The notes beneath the pieces are model-generated. The model was not told the DNA's origin. It saw only the letters and a list, made by a program, of their open reading frames with translations, and did no database searches. Source: Pachypanchax playfairii (Eukaryota; Chordata; Actinopteri; Cyprinodontiformes; Aplocheilidae). Taken from it: 64,000 nucleotides of DNA. The stretch lies in assembly GCA_006937955.1 (NCBI GenBank), contig SSNP01000094.1, positions 1,329,753 to 1,393,752 on the forward strand, in the 5' to 3' direction. Shown here one piece after another: positions 1-13,164 of this stretch. Numbering within the stretch: the stretch's first letter is position 1; every line of letters begins with the position of its first letter. A program made the position numbers and the translations under genes.

Positions 1-2880
1 AACTATCGCCAAAGTAAAAAAAAAATCTATTCAAAATTTTGTCATCAGTCACTGAGAACTTGAAAGTCACAGCTGTGATATTGTTTTGAATGAATAACTT
101 GTGTCAGAGCAGAATGGAACAAAATAAGTTAAAGAAAAACAATGGACGAACTTATTAAAAGGAGAGTTGACTGCATGTTATGAGAGAAGCTGTTTAGAGC
201 TTTGAATATGTCCACAAAATGTTTCTTTGAAGTATAAAAGTGTTTTTCTTTTACTTGTTTTAGCTGTTAAACCTTGAACACTTTCCATTTGACACTTCGG
301 ATCCCTGTAAGCAGCATTACATCTTTGATCCCTCCATCATATATTCTATAACATATTAACAGTCACATGAAGCTCTTATAAAAGCAGCATGTCTCTTTTG
401 TTGGCCAAGCAAAGCATCTTTCAATCACCACATCCTCAACCAGGGAAACTGATTTCAATCTGGTTTTATTAGTGGTTTGATTTGAACTACGTTAAAGGTC
501 AAATTATGGGACGGGGACGGTTTCCTCCAGAAATGGGTCAACTGGTATGTAACACTAAAATTTGTTAATTCTAAAATATATTGGTACATTTTTCATTGTC
601 CTGGCTGCACACAGCCTCAAGTGCCTGACAATTAATACACTTTTTTTTTACATCTTAAACCAAAAATACTGTCAACATCCACTGAAATTTTAGGTGAAGT
701 ATTTAGATATGATGTTTACTGTTCAGCTCATGAGTATTTAAGACAAAAGATTCATTCTGAGGATTAGATTTGATCATTAGTTTGATATAAATATCTGATC
801 ATGTTGGATTAATTGACTTGCTTTGTTGAAGGAAAGCGTGTCATCGAGTTTCTGTTCTTAGGAAAGTAAATTCTCTTAACAGAACTGGAAACATTTTTAC
901 ACTCAGAATTCTAAATGTATTTCTGCTTTAATCTCACTATAAACCTTTTCTTAAATGTTTCAAAATCATTTCATGGATTAGTAAATGTTTTTAGGTCAGT
1001 ACATGAACATTATGAGATAGGACTGAGACAAAATCCACCAGTTCAAAAAGGTGCCTGTCCATCACCTTATAGGGACATAACGTTAGAGAAATAGTCTTGC
1101 TGCAGAGACAGATTACAGCAAAGATGTCTGTTTATTTTCCCTCCTCTCTGCCTTCCTCTCCTCACGTGTGAGGCACGGTACTGCCAGATTGTCTTGACAT
1201 GGGGCCGTACAGATTATGTGTCTGCGCAGCCGCTCATTACTGAATAGATTACAACTCCTGTGGTCAGAGGGGAGCTGGCGAGTGACAGAGGAAGTCATTC
1301 AAACATCCAGTAAAGCAAAGATCGCAGAGTGTGACTAAAAGATGTGTGAGATTCTTTGTTGGAACTTGATGGTTTTCAGACAGAAAACCTACTTCTTTCT
1401 AACCTCCTCTTGGAGATAACTAATGTCAAACTAATGTTAAGGTTCAATTCATACAATGATTTGATTAGAATTATAGAATTAAATTCAGTTGTTGAAACAT
1501 TTATGTTTTAATACTGAGCACTAATGTTCACTTAGCATTAAAAATTCTTGAGACTTTTGATGTAAAAATAAGAAATTGTAGTCGATATCAGCTAAATTCT
1601 AAAGTTTTCTACTTTGAACTGTTTTGTTTAATACTGGGCAGCTGTTGCTACTTCCTGGAGAAAAAGACACCTACCACAGCTGAGCTTTGCTCCTTTGTGT
1701 CACAACCACTATACTGATGCAACTTAAGTGCTTTATGATCAATTGACTTTAAAATAAACAGATTTTTTGTGCTTCTGTGTTATAAACTTCAATTGGTAAT
1801 TGAATTAATGTCAACAGCTGACCTGAGTTAGGAATAAAACTGTTAATCAGTGATTTATATGTATTAAAAATGTTTGATCCATAAATAGAGCAGTGCATTT
1901 CATAAACAGCCTCCTCATCAAGCTGTTTATGTTTTGACATCATGAGCTGAAGAGGACATCTAACAAATGATAAACAGTACCTTGCTGTCATGAAACTTCT
2001 CAGACAGAAGTGGCTACTAAGCTTAGACAGTCTCAGAGTGTCATTAGCAGGTTGCTACAGAGAGACATAGAAGTAGACGGTCTTTGTCCACGTCCCACAC
2101 TGATGATGCTGATGAAGATAACTCAACTCCAGGAACTTTGAAGAGAGCTGAGAGGCACAAAGTGTCACATCAGACCATTTGAAACCATTTAAATCAGTGT
2201 GGACTGTGTGTTAAACAACCTGCAAGGGTACCTGAACACACCACCAGGACAGGGCATTATCATCTTGCATGAGCCACATTTATATTGGATGAGAGACCAG
2301 TGGGCCTCATGCTGTTGGTGATGAAAGTTGATTCGTGTAAAGAAATAATGGTTGCCAACCATGTAGGAGACACTAAGCAGAGTGCAATGCTTTAGCCACT
2401 GTTGTCACCATATGAGCCTTTGATGGCGTTACTGTGTGGGCAGGTCAATACAAAACTGTCCTACACTGTAAATGCTACAGAGACAAGCTGACACACACAC
2501 ACACATATATATACATAATTATACCATTTACCATCAGTGTTTCTCAACTCTAGTCATCACAACCAGTTGTAATGCAGGTTTTAGATGTTTCCCTGCTTGA
2601 AAATCCTCGACACCAGCACAGCAGCAAACAAGAGAAGCAGGGTTACAGACACAATATGTTGGTCATAGATGCACGGGGTGGTTAGGACAACTTGTTAACA
2701 TTTTGTACAGGCTTTTTGCTAACTGACCCGCTTTCCTCTGCCTCTGACTGACAACTGATCCAAGACAGTTTAACACCAGGAAAAGCTTTCAAATTTTGTG
2801 TCATATTAATCACTTCAAATTTTATCTTAAAATAATTCCTACTTTATTTTCAAAATAAATTTCAAAATGTTGAAAGAAAA
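1..2880. other. Spacer, no recognised feature
   Basis: The sequence is AT-rich and apparently single-copy, with only short open frames. A small dinucleotide tract of (CA)n followed by (TA)n lies at about 2490-2516. No gene, RNA gene or element that I can name was found. Confidence 0.5.
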
Positions 2881-2904
2881 GTGTGACAACCAAGTTATAA
2901 TATC

Positions 2905-4190
2905 ATCCATCTATTACAGTTTTTGTAGCCTCTCCAAGGGTATTCCAAGGTGTTCCCAAATCAGTAAGGATATCAACCCTCCAGCAAGTTCTGCATCTGC
3001 TCGAGGGTCTCCTCCAAGTAGAATATGCTCTAAAACCCTAAAGATGGAGGAAACCAGGAGCTGCATTCTAATCAGATCAGAAAACCACCTCTGCTGACTC
3101 TTCTTTGTGGAGCAGCATCAGCTCTACTTCCAGCTCTACCCAGGTAACGTAGCTCTTCACCTTAGCAAGCTCATTTCAGCGGCTTGTATTCACTTGGCTC
3201 TTCCGTCACCACAACAGTTTGGAGCAATGTCCACGTTGGTTTTAGATTTGTAGGAGCTGAGTCAAGGAAACCAACAATACCACATCATCTGCAAAAAACA
3301 GATAAGACCTTGAGGTTCATAAAATAGACACACTTCTCACCATTAGTAGAAGATCCTGTTCATGAACACCATTAACAGGATCCGATACAAAAGGACAGCC
3401 TTGGCAAAGTTCAACCTGCATCAAGAACAATTTTTATGTTGTGGTGGTAGTGAGCTTTTACTTTGGTTGTACAGGGACCACATAGCTCTTAGAAGTGGCC
3501 ATGACACCCTTTCCACTGCTCTCCCCTTAGTATACCCAACTTAAGTCTTCTCTAAATCTGTACAACACTTGTGTACCAGGGAACCAAACTCCCATGACCC
3601 CCTCCGCAACTCTGCAAGGTTAAATCTAGTTCATTGTTCCATGACCCAGACAAAAGCCACTCCAAGGTTCAATGATCAGTCAAAGGATCCTTGGCCTAAA
3701 CTTTCCAGAGGAAGCTGAGAAGTGTAACCCCTCTGTATTTATAACACACTCTTTGGTCACCCTTTTTTCAAACTGGGACCACCAGTCGTGTTTGAAACTC
3801 TATAGGTGATAGTGAAGAGGCCTGTCATCCTACAACATCTAGAGCCTTTTGTATCTTTGGGTTAACCTCATCCACCTCTGTCCCCTACCTTCCTGGAGAC
3901 ATGGGAAAGACTCTCCCATTGTTGTGAGTTCAAGACAGGTTCAGACAGACCATTTTAAGGGTTTACCAGGACTGTCCAGCATAATCCCCTCCCACTGGAT
4001 CCAACTCCTCCCAGGTGGAGATCATTTGTTGGATTTACTCTTCATTTTCTTCAAGTGTCCAAAACATGGGGTCTAAGGTTCGATGATATGTTTAAAAAAA
4101 ATCCATCATAGACCTTTGGCTCAAAGTGACCTGGTACCAGCTACACTTATGGACCCACCTATGTTCGAACATGGTGTTTGTTACCGTGCC
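2905..4190 (-). mobile_element. Degenerate non-LTR retrotransposon (LINE), reverse transcriptase half
   Basis: Read on the minus strand this is the reverse transcriptase and C-terminal part of the abundant teleost LINE with an APE-type endonuclease. Visible landmarks, right to left, include the region around 3600-3760 that corresponds to the RT fingers. At about 3275-3300 the minus strand encodes FFADDVV, the catalytic palm motif. The C-terminal arginine-rich part lies near 2930-3010. Many stops and frameshifts make it a fossil. The left end is approximate. I do not assign a named clade with confidence. Confidence 0.75.
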
Positions 4191-4199
4191 TCAAACCCG

Positions 4200-6510
4200 T
4201 CACACGTAGTCTCGCAAATGGAAATCCACACGTGTCCTTTTATTTTATAAACTTCCAGGTACGAATGCTTGATTTCAGTGGCAGCTCCTGACAAATATTT
4301 CTGGGGGGGCAACTATTCAATGATGGCAAAGATAACCACTTGAATGGATAAAATTATTATTAAGAATTCAAATAGCAAAGTTTACAGCATTAATTTGCAT
4401 TGTTTGATTTGGTTTCCCTGTTCCTAGATGGCAACATCAAGCACAAATTATACAACATACAGTATTTTGAATAGCTATATCAAATTTATCACAATGGTCT
4501 CAAATACACTGAAACTCTTCCACCATGGCCTTCAAGAGACAAATTGTCATCAACTAGTTTGCCCTCTAAGAGAAAAAAACAAAACAAAAAAACAATACTG
4601 CTTTAAAACTAAAGACATATTATTTCTCATCTTATTTCATCTTTGATGCTTCGTGTTTCCTTGCCTTTTCCACTATGGGCCAGCCGCTCCTGCTTGATTT
4701 CCTGTCTGATCCAAACTAAACTGCAGAACTTGACGCATTTTAGAAGCGTACCGTGTAAAATATAGAACCGCAACGTAATGCTCGCGACACTACGCTTCTA
4801 GGATGCGTCTCATGCGTACTGCTTCACGCGCAGTGGGAACCGTCTCATTGACTTTAATTGCGGCTATCAGCGGCGTATCACGCATCACTAATGTTGCGCG
4901 TCTGTTGCGCGTCCAGTGGAAAGGAGCGGTAAGATTTATCATGTATTATTTTCTCCTCTCAGTTTTAGTGTTTTTCCAAGGTCTCCAAAGTTCATATTTA
5001 ATTTAAACATTGCTCGGACAAAAACTTAAACAAAGGATCTTTTGATGAAGCCAGTGAGACACGGAACCTCAGTAGCATCACAGGAGATCTACTTATTGGG
5101 CTGTTGGAGTGCTGTATACTTACAAAATGACACTCAGTGACAGCAACACCATCGTTTGCTTAATCATATAAAGGAGCAACAGTAACTGCTTGTAAATGGA
5201 TTACTGTGTCCACTTTATTCTGTTCCATCTGATTTTATCTGTTTGTTTGATTTTTCCCATTTATTTGCCTGATTTTTACTGTTAAGGACAAAAACAGGAT
5301 GCAATTTGCCCCAAATGTTTCCTGAAATGCCACATATAAAAACGGGGAGGTGAGAGGAAGGGAAAACATAATACTGACCAATTTGACTTGTGTGTTAAAC
5401 ACAAAGTACATTTGTAAAAATATTTACTTAACAGCTCTTCTGGCTGTGTTTACTGACACTAACTCCATGTCACTGAGGGACTGTCTGCACTCAGTACATG
5501 CATTATAGGAATTCTTTGGTAGATGAGCGAGACCTGGGGCACACTGTAATAGTTTTTGTTGGTATCATCCACCAGCTCTGCTTCATCAACAATATGCTTT
5601 TATACCTATTTTTGCTCCATTATTTGCACATCGTTTGCACACTATTTGCTCCTTCTCTGAAACAGATTCACAAATCAAATAGGTCAATTACAGTATATGC
5701 TGGCACAATCATACATGATGTTAAGCAGCTGTGAGTGTTTTGAACTCTTTTTTTTTTCCTTTTTTCATCACATCGCAGTTGTCCAGGCTACACATTCTGA
5801 AGGCTGATTACTGTTACGGAGAAGGATCAACAGTGACAGCTGCAGAAACAACTGACATGAGGTGTGTTACATCTAGCAAGATTACTCATGTCCTATCAAA
5901 CTGATTTGGACTCATTGAGACACTTGGCGTGATGCATTTGACCCAAAATTTAAATGACATCATAAATAGGTGCATATCTAACTCGTGTCTATGAAAAATA
6001 CATTCAACAAAATTAAATATGAATTTCAAAAAGAGGCAAAAAATGTAATATAAAGTTTAAATACTTTTTAATATTACTAGCAAGGAGGTGCACAAGTCCT
6101 CATCCTCAGGGCTAGATCTTTGCCCTCCTATAGGCTACAGAATATCTGTCAACAGCAACCAACCTGAAACTGCAAATAACTGCTACACACTGATTCTGTA
6201 TCGTGCCATGAGCATCACCTTTTCCAAAATAAAACACCCTGATTAATAAAAAACTACAAGAAGTACTTCACCCTCTGATGGTGCCCAATGTTTCATCTTC
6301 TCTTCATAGCTCATAATAGTCGGGTGCATGGTAGCAAAGTCTTATTTGTTACAGTACAGTGTAATTTAAGCCAGATGCTGGCTTAAAAAAAATAAATCAC
6401 TGATTAATTTAATATGTACACACTTTTAAGACTTGCAGGATTTCCAACACCATAAAACTAATATTTAGATTTGAGGGTTGACCAAATGTCCTTCTCTGTA
6501 GTCTAACTGT
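4200..6510. other. Spacer with a CpG-dense patch at 4725-4935
   Basis: Most of this stretch is AT-rich and unremarkable. Between about 4725 and 4935 CpG becomes frequent (GCGTATCACGC, TTGCGCGTCTGTTGCGCGTC). Two arms, TAGAAGCGTA at about 4741 and TACGCTTCTA at about 4791, could pair. CpG-rich islets of this kind occur in fish dispersed elements, but I could not define the ends. No gene was recognised. Confidence 0.4.
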
Positions 6511-6514
6511 ATAT

Positions 6515-7570
6515 TTTATGCCCAAGTTTTCACTTTCACACCTTTAGGCCATGCAGTATTTGTTCCAGGATTCAAAAAGGCCTTCGGGCCCCAGCTACTA
6601 AGAACAGCATCTGCTATGGAGTCCACAAACACAGCCCACTTGGATTCCATGTCCACAACCTCCTCAGAGATGTAGGGAAAAACTCTCCCAGAGATCACTG
6701 TTAGTTGGGTTTACCATCATTCTCCCCTGCTATCAGATCTATCTCATCTTTGGGAATCAGTTAACAATTATGTTCTTCTCTTTTTCCAAGAGTCCAAGAT
6801 TGGTGCAACATTGATCACAGACCTTTTGGCCAAACTAGCCTGGTACCAAGTACACTTATGGACTGCCCTATGCTCAAACATGGAGTTTGTTATGTTCAAA
6901 CATGCCTGGCTCCGAAGTCCAAGACCAAAACGCAGCTCAGATTCAGATCAGACAGAATTTTCCCTCAAGTCCACTCTAGGTAACTTATTACCTCCACCAA
7001 GGAGGTAGTGTTTTCATCAGAAAGGTGAAAGATGAAGGGACCAATCGATTAGATTTTGGGGGTGATCCAGATTACCGTCTGGATCCAGTAGATTCTAAAA
7101 TATGTCCAAGTGCTGCTTGGCAGAAGTCTGAGTTCTCAGAGGGCTTCTCTAGTTGTCCACTTGGTTGTTGAAGTCCACCAGGAAACTTGAAAACAATCCC
7201 CAGATGGGATATAGTACCTCTAGTATCTAGTACCCCAGATCTAGTTGGTATCGCTCAACTTCACACAAAAGCTAAGGCTCCTTTCCTGCCAGTGAGGTCA
7301 CATCCCACATTCCTAAACCCAGTTTATGATGCAGAGGATCAGCATGCTCTGGCCTCACAGCTTGCCTGCCACCCAACTTCCTGTGCAACTCACCTTGAAT
7401 TCTCTCCCTTCAGGTAATGAGTCCATTTGAAGGTGGCTTCCTGTAGCCTTTTTAGGCTGAACCCCAGGAGTCTTGGTTGATCATCAGGTGCTTGGGAGAT
7501 CCCCTACAGGCCTGGCACCAGGGGTTGCCCAGGTCCTGGGTCAGATTTCCAGCCTTCCATATTTGTTCCT
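6515..7570 (-). mobile_element. Degenerate LINE, endonuclease half, with an inserted repeat
   Basis: This is the upstream part of the same LINE family as at 2905-4190, again in minus orientation. The minus strand at about 7153-7178 reads VDFNNQVD, the degenerate counterpart of the GDFN motif of APE-type endonucleases. Sequence at 6810-6900 repeats that at 4105-4185 (CCTGGTACCA, ACACTTATGGAC, AACATGG), so these are two separate copies, not one split element. A separate repeat (about 6990-7090) lies inside it. There are several stop codons and no intact frame. Confidence 0.7.
6990..7090 (+). repeat. Dispersed repeat beginning ACCTCCACCAAGGAGG
   Basis: A copy of a widespread short element whose recognisable parts are the ACCTCC...GGAGGT start, GATTTTGGGGGTGATCC and CTGGATCCAG. 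A second, inverted copy is at 60285-60485. The family is not assigned. Confidence 0.5.
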
Positions 7571-8289
7571 CACTATGGTTCATCAAATATTAATTATTAT
7601 TAAATTATTCACTAAAATAGTAACAGTAAATAATTTTGGTTTCCAGTCTGACCACATTCACAGAATTTTCTAACTGGGTTTTCACCTCATAGACTTAAAT
7701 TCATAACATATTATTAGCATGCTAATTTAATTAGAAATCCAACTGGTGTAAATTTCCTCAGACATTTGTGGAGATTTCAGTGGCATTTGTGTCCCTACAC
7801 AATTCAGCCTCACCATGTCGTAACCTTTTACTGCCTGAGAACAGTTAAGGTAGTCATTACAACGGCAAGATTAATTGACAATGTAAATAGTGGAATGTTT
7901 AACCTACCATGACTTTTTTTGCATAGTTATTAAATTTGTGCATAACTGAGTGATATGAAGCATTCTCTGGGGTTAAATTGCTATAAATTTTAATGACTAT
8001 CTCCAATTCCGTTTCCATCTTGAACACACTGATTTCATCACGTTCTGACTCTGTCACACACTTCACTGGCAACAGCTCAGTATCCTCACATAGCCTTGGA
8101 ACTGCTCTGCCTCTTACAGCTTTATGTGAATTAGATTGTGTGTGTGTGTATAAGCAGCAATGAACACCCTGTCATTTACAGCACATGTGCACAAAAGACA
8201 ACAAAAACATAGATCAAGGATGAAATTACGAAGTGATTGTGTTGCATGAGAGAAGTGTTGAAAAATGGGTTTTTGTGCTGTTGTTGGTG

Positions 8290-9379
<1,090 letters not shown>

Positions 9380-9835
9380 TGAGTGGCAGAGTATCAGATG
9401 TGGTGACGGTCCTCTGAATACATTTTGTTTTTATCAGCTCATATTTCCATGTTTGATTTTTAAAGTCAATAAAATACATGCAGAATATAAATTAATCTCT
9501 ACTACCAGTCAGTTATTCATATGTGATTGATTGAGTGAAGGGGGGGGTGGTGGTGGTGGGGGTTAACTGCTTTAATCCCCTGAGTGACATGATGGGATGG
9601 TTATTCAGCACACAAGGGCTGGAATATCAGGGAATATGGAGCGATGTGAAGACATCTCTCCCGACGAGTCCGCCATGCCAACGTTTGCAGCCTTTTTTGA
9701 GCTGTCTTTGTTTTTCTGGTGTGCTTTTACACAGAAGCTGCCAAAAAAGTTGGGACATTAAATGTGCATCATTTTAAAATTTACATCAATGGCTAGTTTC
9801 TAGCATTAAATCTAGTCTTTTGCTATAACTGTTTG

Positions 9836-10087
9836 ATCCTGTTCAGGGTCACCGTGGGGCTAGTGCCTATGGGGTACATCCTGGACAGGTCGTCAGTCCA
9901 TCACAGGTCATACAGAGACTAACAACTTTCCACTCATACACACACCTGAGGACAATTTAGAATCACCAATTAACCTACATGCATGTTTCTGGTCTGTGGT
10001 AATAAACTGGAGCACCTGGACATCCAAATGATGCTGGACCTCCCTCCTGCAAGGCGACAGCGCTAACAACTGTATCATTGTGCAGTT
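9836..10087 (+). repeat. Dispersed teleost repeat (CAGGGTC...TGGACAGGTC family)
   Basis: Diagnostic blocks are TTCAGGGTC, a GGGTACATCCTGGACAGGTC-like block, CCAGTCCATCA-like sequence, AATTTAGAATCACCAATTAA and a GCGACAGCGCTAAC...GTGCAG end. The same family recurs at 16358-16475 (inverted), 25279-25395 with 25895-25990, 28490-28722 and 30498-30880. It is not coding. Confidence 0.65.
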
Positions 10088-11119
10088 TCTGAAATGAAGT
10101 CATTTTCAAAGCCTAAAAAAACGAGGCAGTGCACAGTCACGGCAGTTATGATTCATGCATTCATCTACATCTATAAGTATCTTGTATCTATTTGTATAAC
10201 TCATTTTTCTCAGAATACAAATTATTCATTTTAGCTGCAGTACATCATCAGTTCTGTAAATAGCCTTAAAATTATTTAAAAATATATATTTTCACCAAAG
10301 ATTTTCTTCAAGCTTTAATTAGTTAGTTTAGGTGTAAGTTCACAATAAATTCTGTGGATTTGTAATTCAGTTAGGAAACATGTTGACCAACTAATGATTT
10401 AACTGACAAATAAAAATAATGTCGTTTCGTCTGAAAGAGTTTTCTTTTAACAGCTCTCGTAAGTGTGAACCACTAATTAAATTCTGAACCTAAAATAGAT
10501 TTAAGACTTTGAGAGATGATTAGACTGGAGCTTGTCAGAGTTGTGTCCTTTGGTGTTGTGATAAAGAAGTTGGGCAGCATTTGCTTCCACTCATTCATAG
10601 CATGATTGAAATGTACTCATCAGCCAGGCTAGTCATACTGGCTGCAGGGTCTCGAGGAGAAAGAGACAGAGAAGAGAGAGACAGAGGAGGTTGTACAAGC
10701 TGTCAAGAAAGAGAAACATGCCAAAGGATGAGGTTTAACTAAAACGTAATCAGAAGGAGGTGAAGACAAACTATCTAAATGTGACATGTTGAAGATATGA
10801 AGATGGTGTCAAAACTGTAAAAAGAATGAGTGATGGCAAAACCCCAAGGAGAGGACACATGTCTCAGTCTGCAGGATGCTGATAGGAAGCCAATAGGAAT
10901 GTTCCATTGAGAGATGATGCTGCATGTCGTGACACGAGTTTGTAATAATGAATTGAAATGTTTAAATATTTGGTGAGACTGATAAAAATACTAAAATCTT
11001 TTTACACAGTGTTTCTTTTAGTATGATATGATTTATGTCCTAAAAAAAGTGGATGCTTTAATAATGTGCTCATTAGAATATAGGAGTTTAACACTGTTGC
11101 TTTTTCTGAAGTCTTGTCT

Positions 11120-13164
11120 TTAAAGCAGTAGAAAATAACTTTTTAAACTTTAAAGCTGGAGTGCGTAACTTCTGTAACTTCTGTCGCCCCCTAGCGGAAT
11201 TTTTGCGTCATTACAAGAATGAAGCTGGCGCTTCCATATGACGTAAGCCCAACTGCCACCGTTTTATCTCTGCCGTTGTTATTCCAACCGGTATCTGTTT
11301 TGCCGCTGTGATTCGCGATTTCACAATATTTTTATTCTGTTTGAATAAGGACAGCTGTTCAAAAAAGATGGACAACTACAACATAACTAGGGGTGCACAT
11401 AATATTTTTGGCCTGGTTCTCAGAAGAGAACCTAGGGTTGTTGCTTGGTCCTCACATTTTTAAATGTGTCTCGCTGTGTCTCTTCCGAGCTCCTCTGCTT
11501 TGTTTTTGGTTTAATCAAGCTTCAAATTCAGTCTGTTTACTTTACCTGGCTCTATATTTGTTTCAATAAAAATCCTTTAATTGTTGAAAAAATCAAGAGA
11601 AACCAGTAAAATATAAAAATACTGGTAAAAAAAAACAAAACCTTCAGAGTTCAGGTTGGATTGTTTACAGGTTTGATTGTTCACTTTAATCTACATTTAA
11701 CAGTTTGGTGTTGAAATTTATTAGTCAGCTGTTGGGGCCACAATGATCTATTTGTCTTATTCAGTGAATTTTTTCAGTTTTGACACGATGCAGAATCCTG
11801 CAGTCAGCTGCTCTGATCTGACTGACTGAAAAACCGTTACGCTGGCAAACTGACACAGATAGAGACAGAATCAGCTGATCAGCTGGAACTTCGGCGCTCT
11901 GGTTTTCATCTGGTGCGCATTTTATATTTTGACAGTGTGTGCGGACCTGCGGACCACTTATGTGCACCCCTGAACATAACATATGTTATCTACAGCTCAG
12001 CTACACACCGTCTCTACAGAGTAACACTCGTGACACACCATAATGTGTCTGCTCTCAGCCAGATCTCTTCTCTCCACCGAGGAAAAGCGACGCCGATACA
12101 AATTCGCGTTTGCCTTCTCCTTCGGTCACTTTCCTTCTTAGCCAATAGTCCCTCTGCCGAACGTCCAGGAATTTATTTTTTTTTCGTGGTAGGATCCACT
12201 TCCCGATAAGTGTCTCTCGGCTGTTTATTTGGATTCTCCGCCATGTCGACCTTCACGTTCTGCCGGCTGCTACGAGACACTGCGTTCTATTTCTTATTAT
12301 TTTTCTTGTTGTGACATAAAAGACGTAATTTCATGTGCGACAGCGCGGGAATGTCGCAGTCGACACGCAAAGTAAAAATGATATATATTGAAAAATACCA
12401 TGAGATGTTTGAGGAGCCGATCGGCTTAATCTGCATTGTGTCATCTCCTCTAATAGTGGCTTGGCTGAAACGGACATCCACGGACATGTAAAAGTTACGC
12501 ACTCCAGCTTTAAGCTACAGTTTTGAAACTCTTCTAAGTGGAAACTCACTGAAAACATGTTCAGCTTCATATTAGACACTCTGGACTCTCCGATGGTTTT
12601 ACAATAGACTAAATAACCTCTGTATTTCGGGTCGCAGCCAGAAGTGGTGTTCTGATGATTTATGCTGCCCTGATGAAAAATGCCTCCATAGAACGAATTT
12701 ACAACTTATTTCATAATGAGATGTCATTAGAAGTTTATACAGTATTCTTGTTTATGGTGAGTGTGTCCTGTTCATTATTTAAAACATATTTTTATGATCC
12801 TTCCCTGATATTTTCTATATAAAAGCGCTCTGGGTCCTTATCGGCCATTGTTGGGTCCTTCTCCTCTGGGTGTGTCCAAACATTTGCCTGTCACTCTGAC
12901 AATGCAAAGAAAGTAAAAATAACATCATATTTAGTGTTTCTGTCCTGGGAGAATTTATTTGATAGGTAAAATGTATTTATGGAAAAATATGGAAACAAAA
13001 AATAAACAATAAATCTGTTTATTGAAGTCAAGGCTGTGGAACGACACGTGTGCAGAAGGAATCGGTACCACATCTCAACAGGTAGCAGATTTCAACAGAA
13101 CACCGGGTTGAGAACTGGCCCTCTGAGAAACGACTGCAGAAAAGTTATTTAGTACTGCTTTAAT
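11120..13164. mobile_element. TTAA-flanked TIR element, family C copy 1, interrupted by family B
   Basis: The left end TTAAAGCAGTAGAAAATAAC and right end AAGTTATTTAGTACTGCTTT plus TTAA form terminal inverted repeats flanked by TTAA. The element is split by a 1.36 kb family B element at 11150-12513; without that insertion it measures 685 bp. A second copy at 49941-50624 is 684 bp long and alignable throughout. It has no coding capacity that I can see and is non-autonomous. Confidence 0.85.
11150..12513. mobile_element. TTAA-flanked TIR element, family B, nested inside family C
   Basis: Both ends carry the inverted repeat AAGCTGGAGTGCGTAACTT, next to TTAA on each side. Internal sequence includes CTGTCGCCCCCTAGCGG and a GC-richer right part. 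The overlapping minus-strand frames at 11761-11982 and 12287-12579 do not resemble a transposase that I know. With 1,364 bp and no intact transposase frame it is probably non-autonomous. TTAA target sites are the hallmark of the piggyBac group, but a TA target inside a TTAA context cannot be excluded. Confidence 0.8.

Noticed and set aside
9604..9622. RE1/REST-like sequence TTCAGCACACAAGGGCTGG just after connexin exon 1
   Set aside because: Only the left half-site fits; the right half lacks GGACAGC at permitted spacings.
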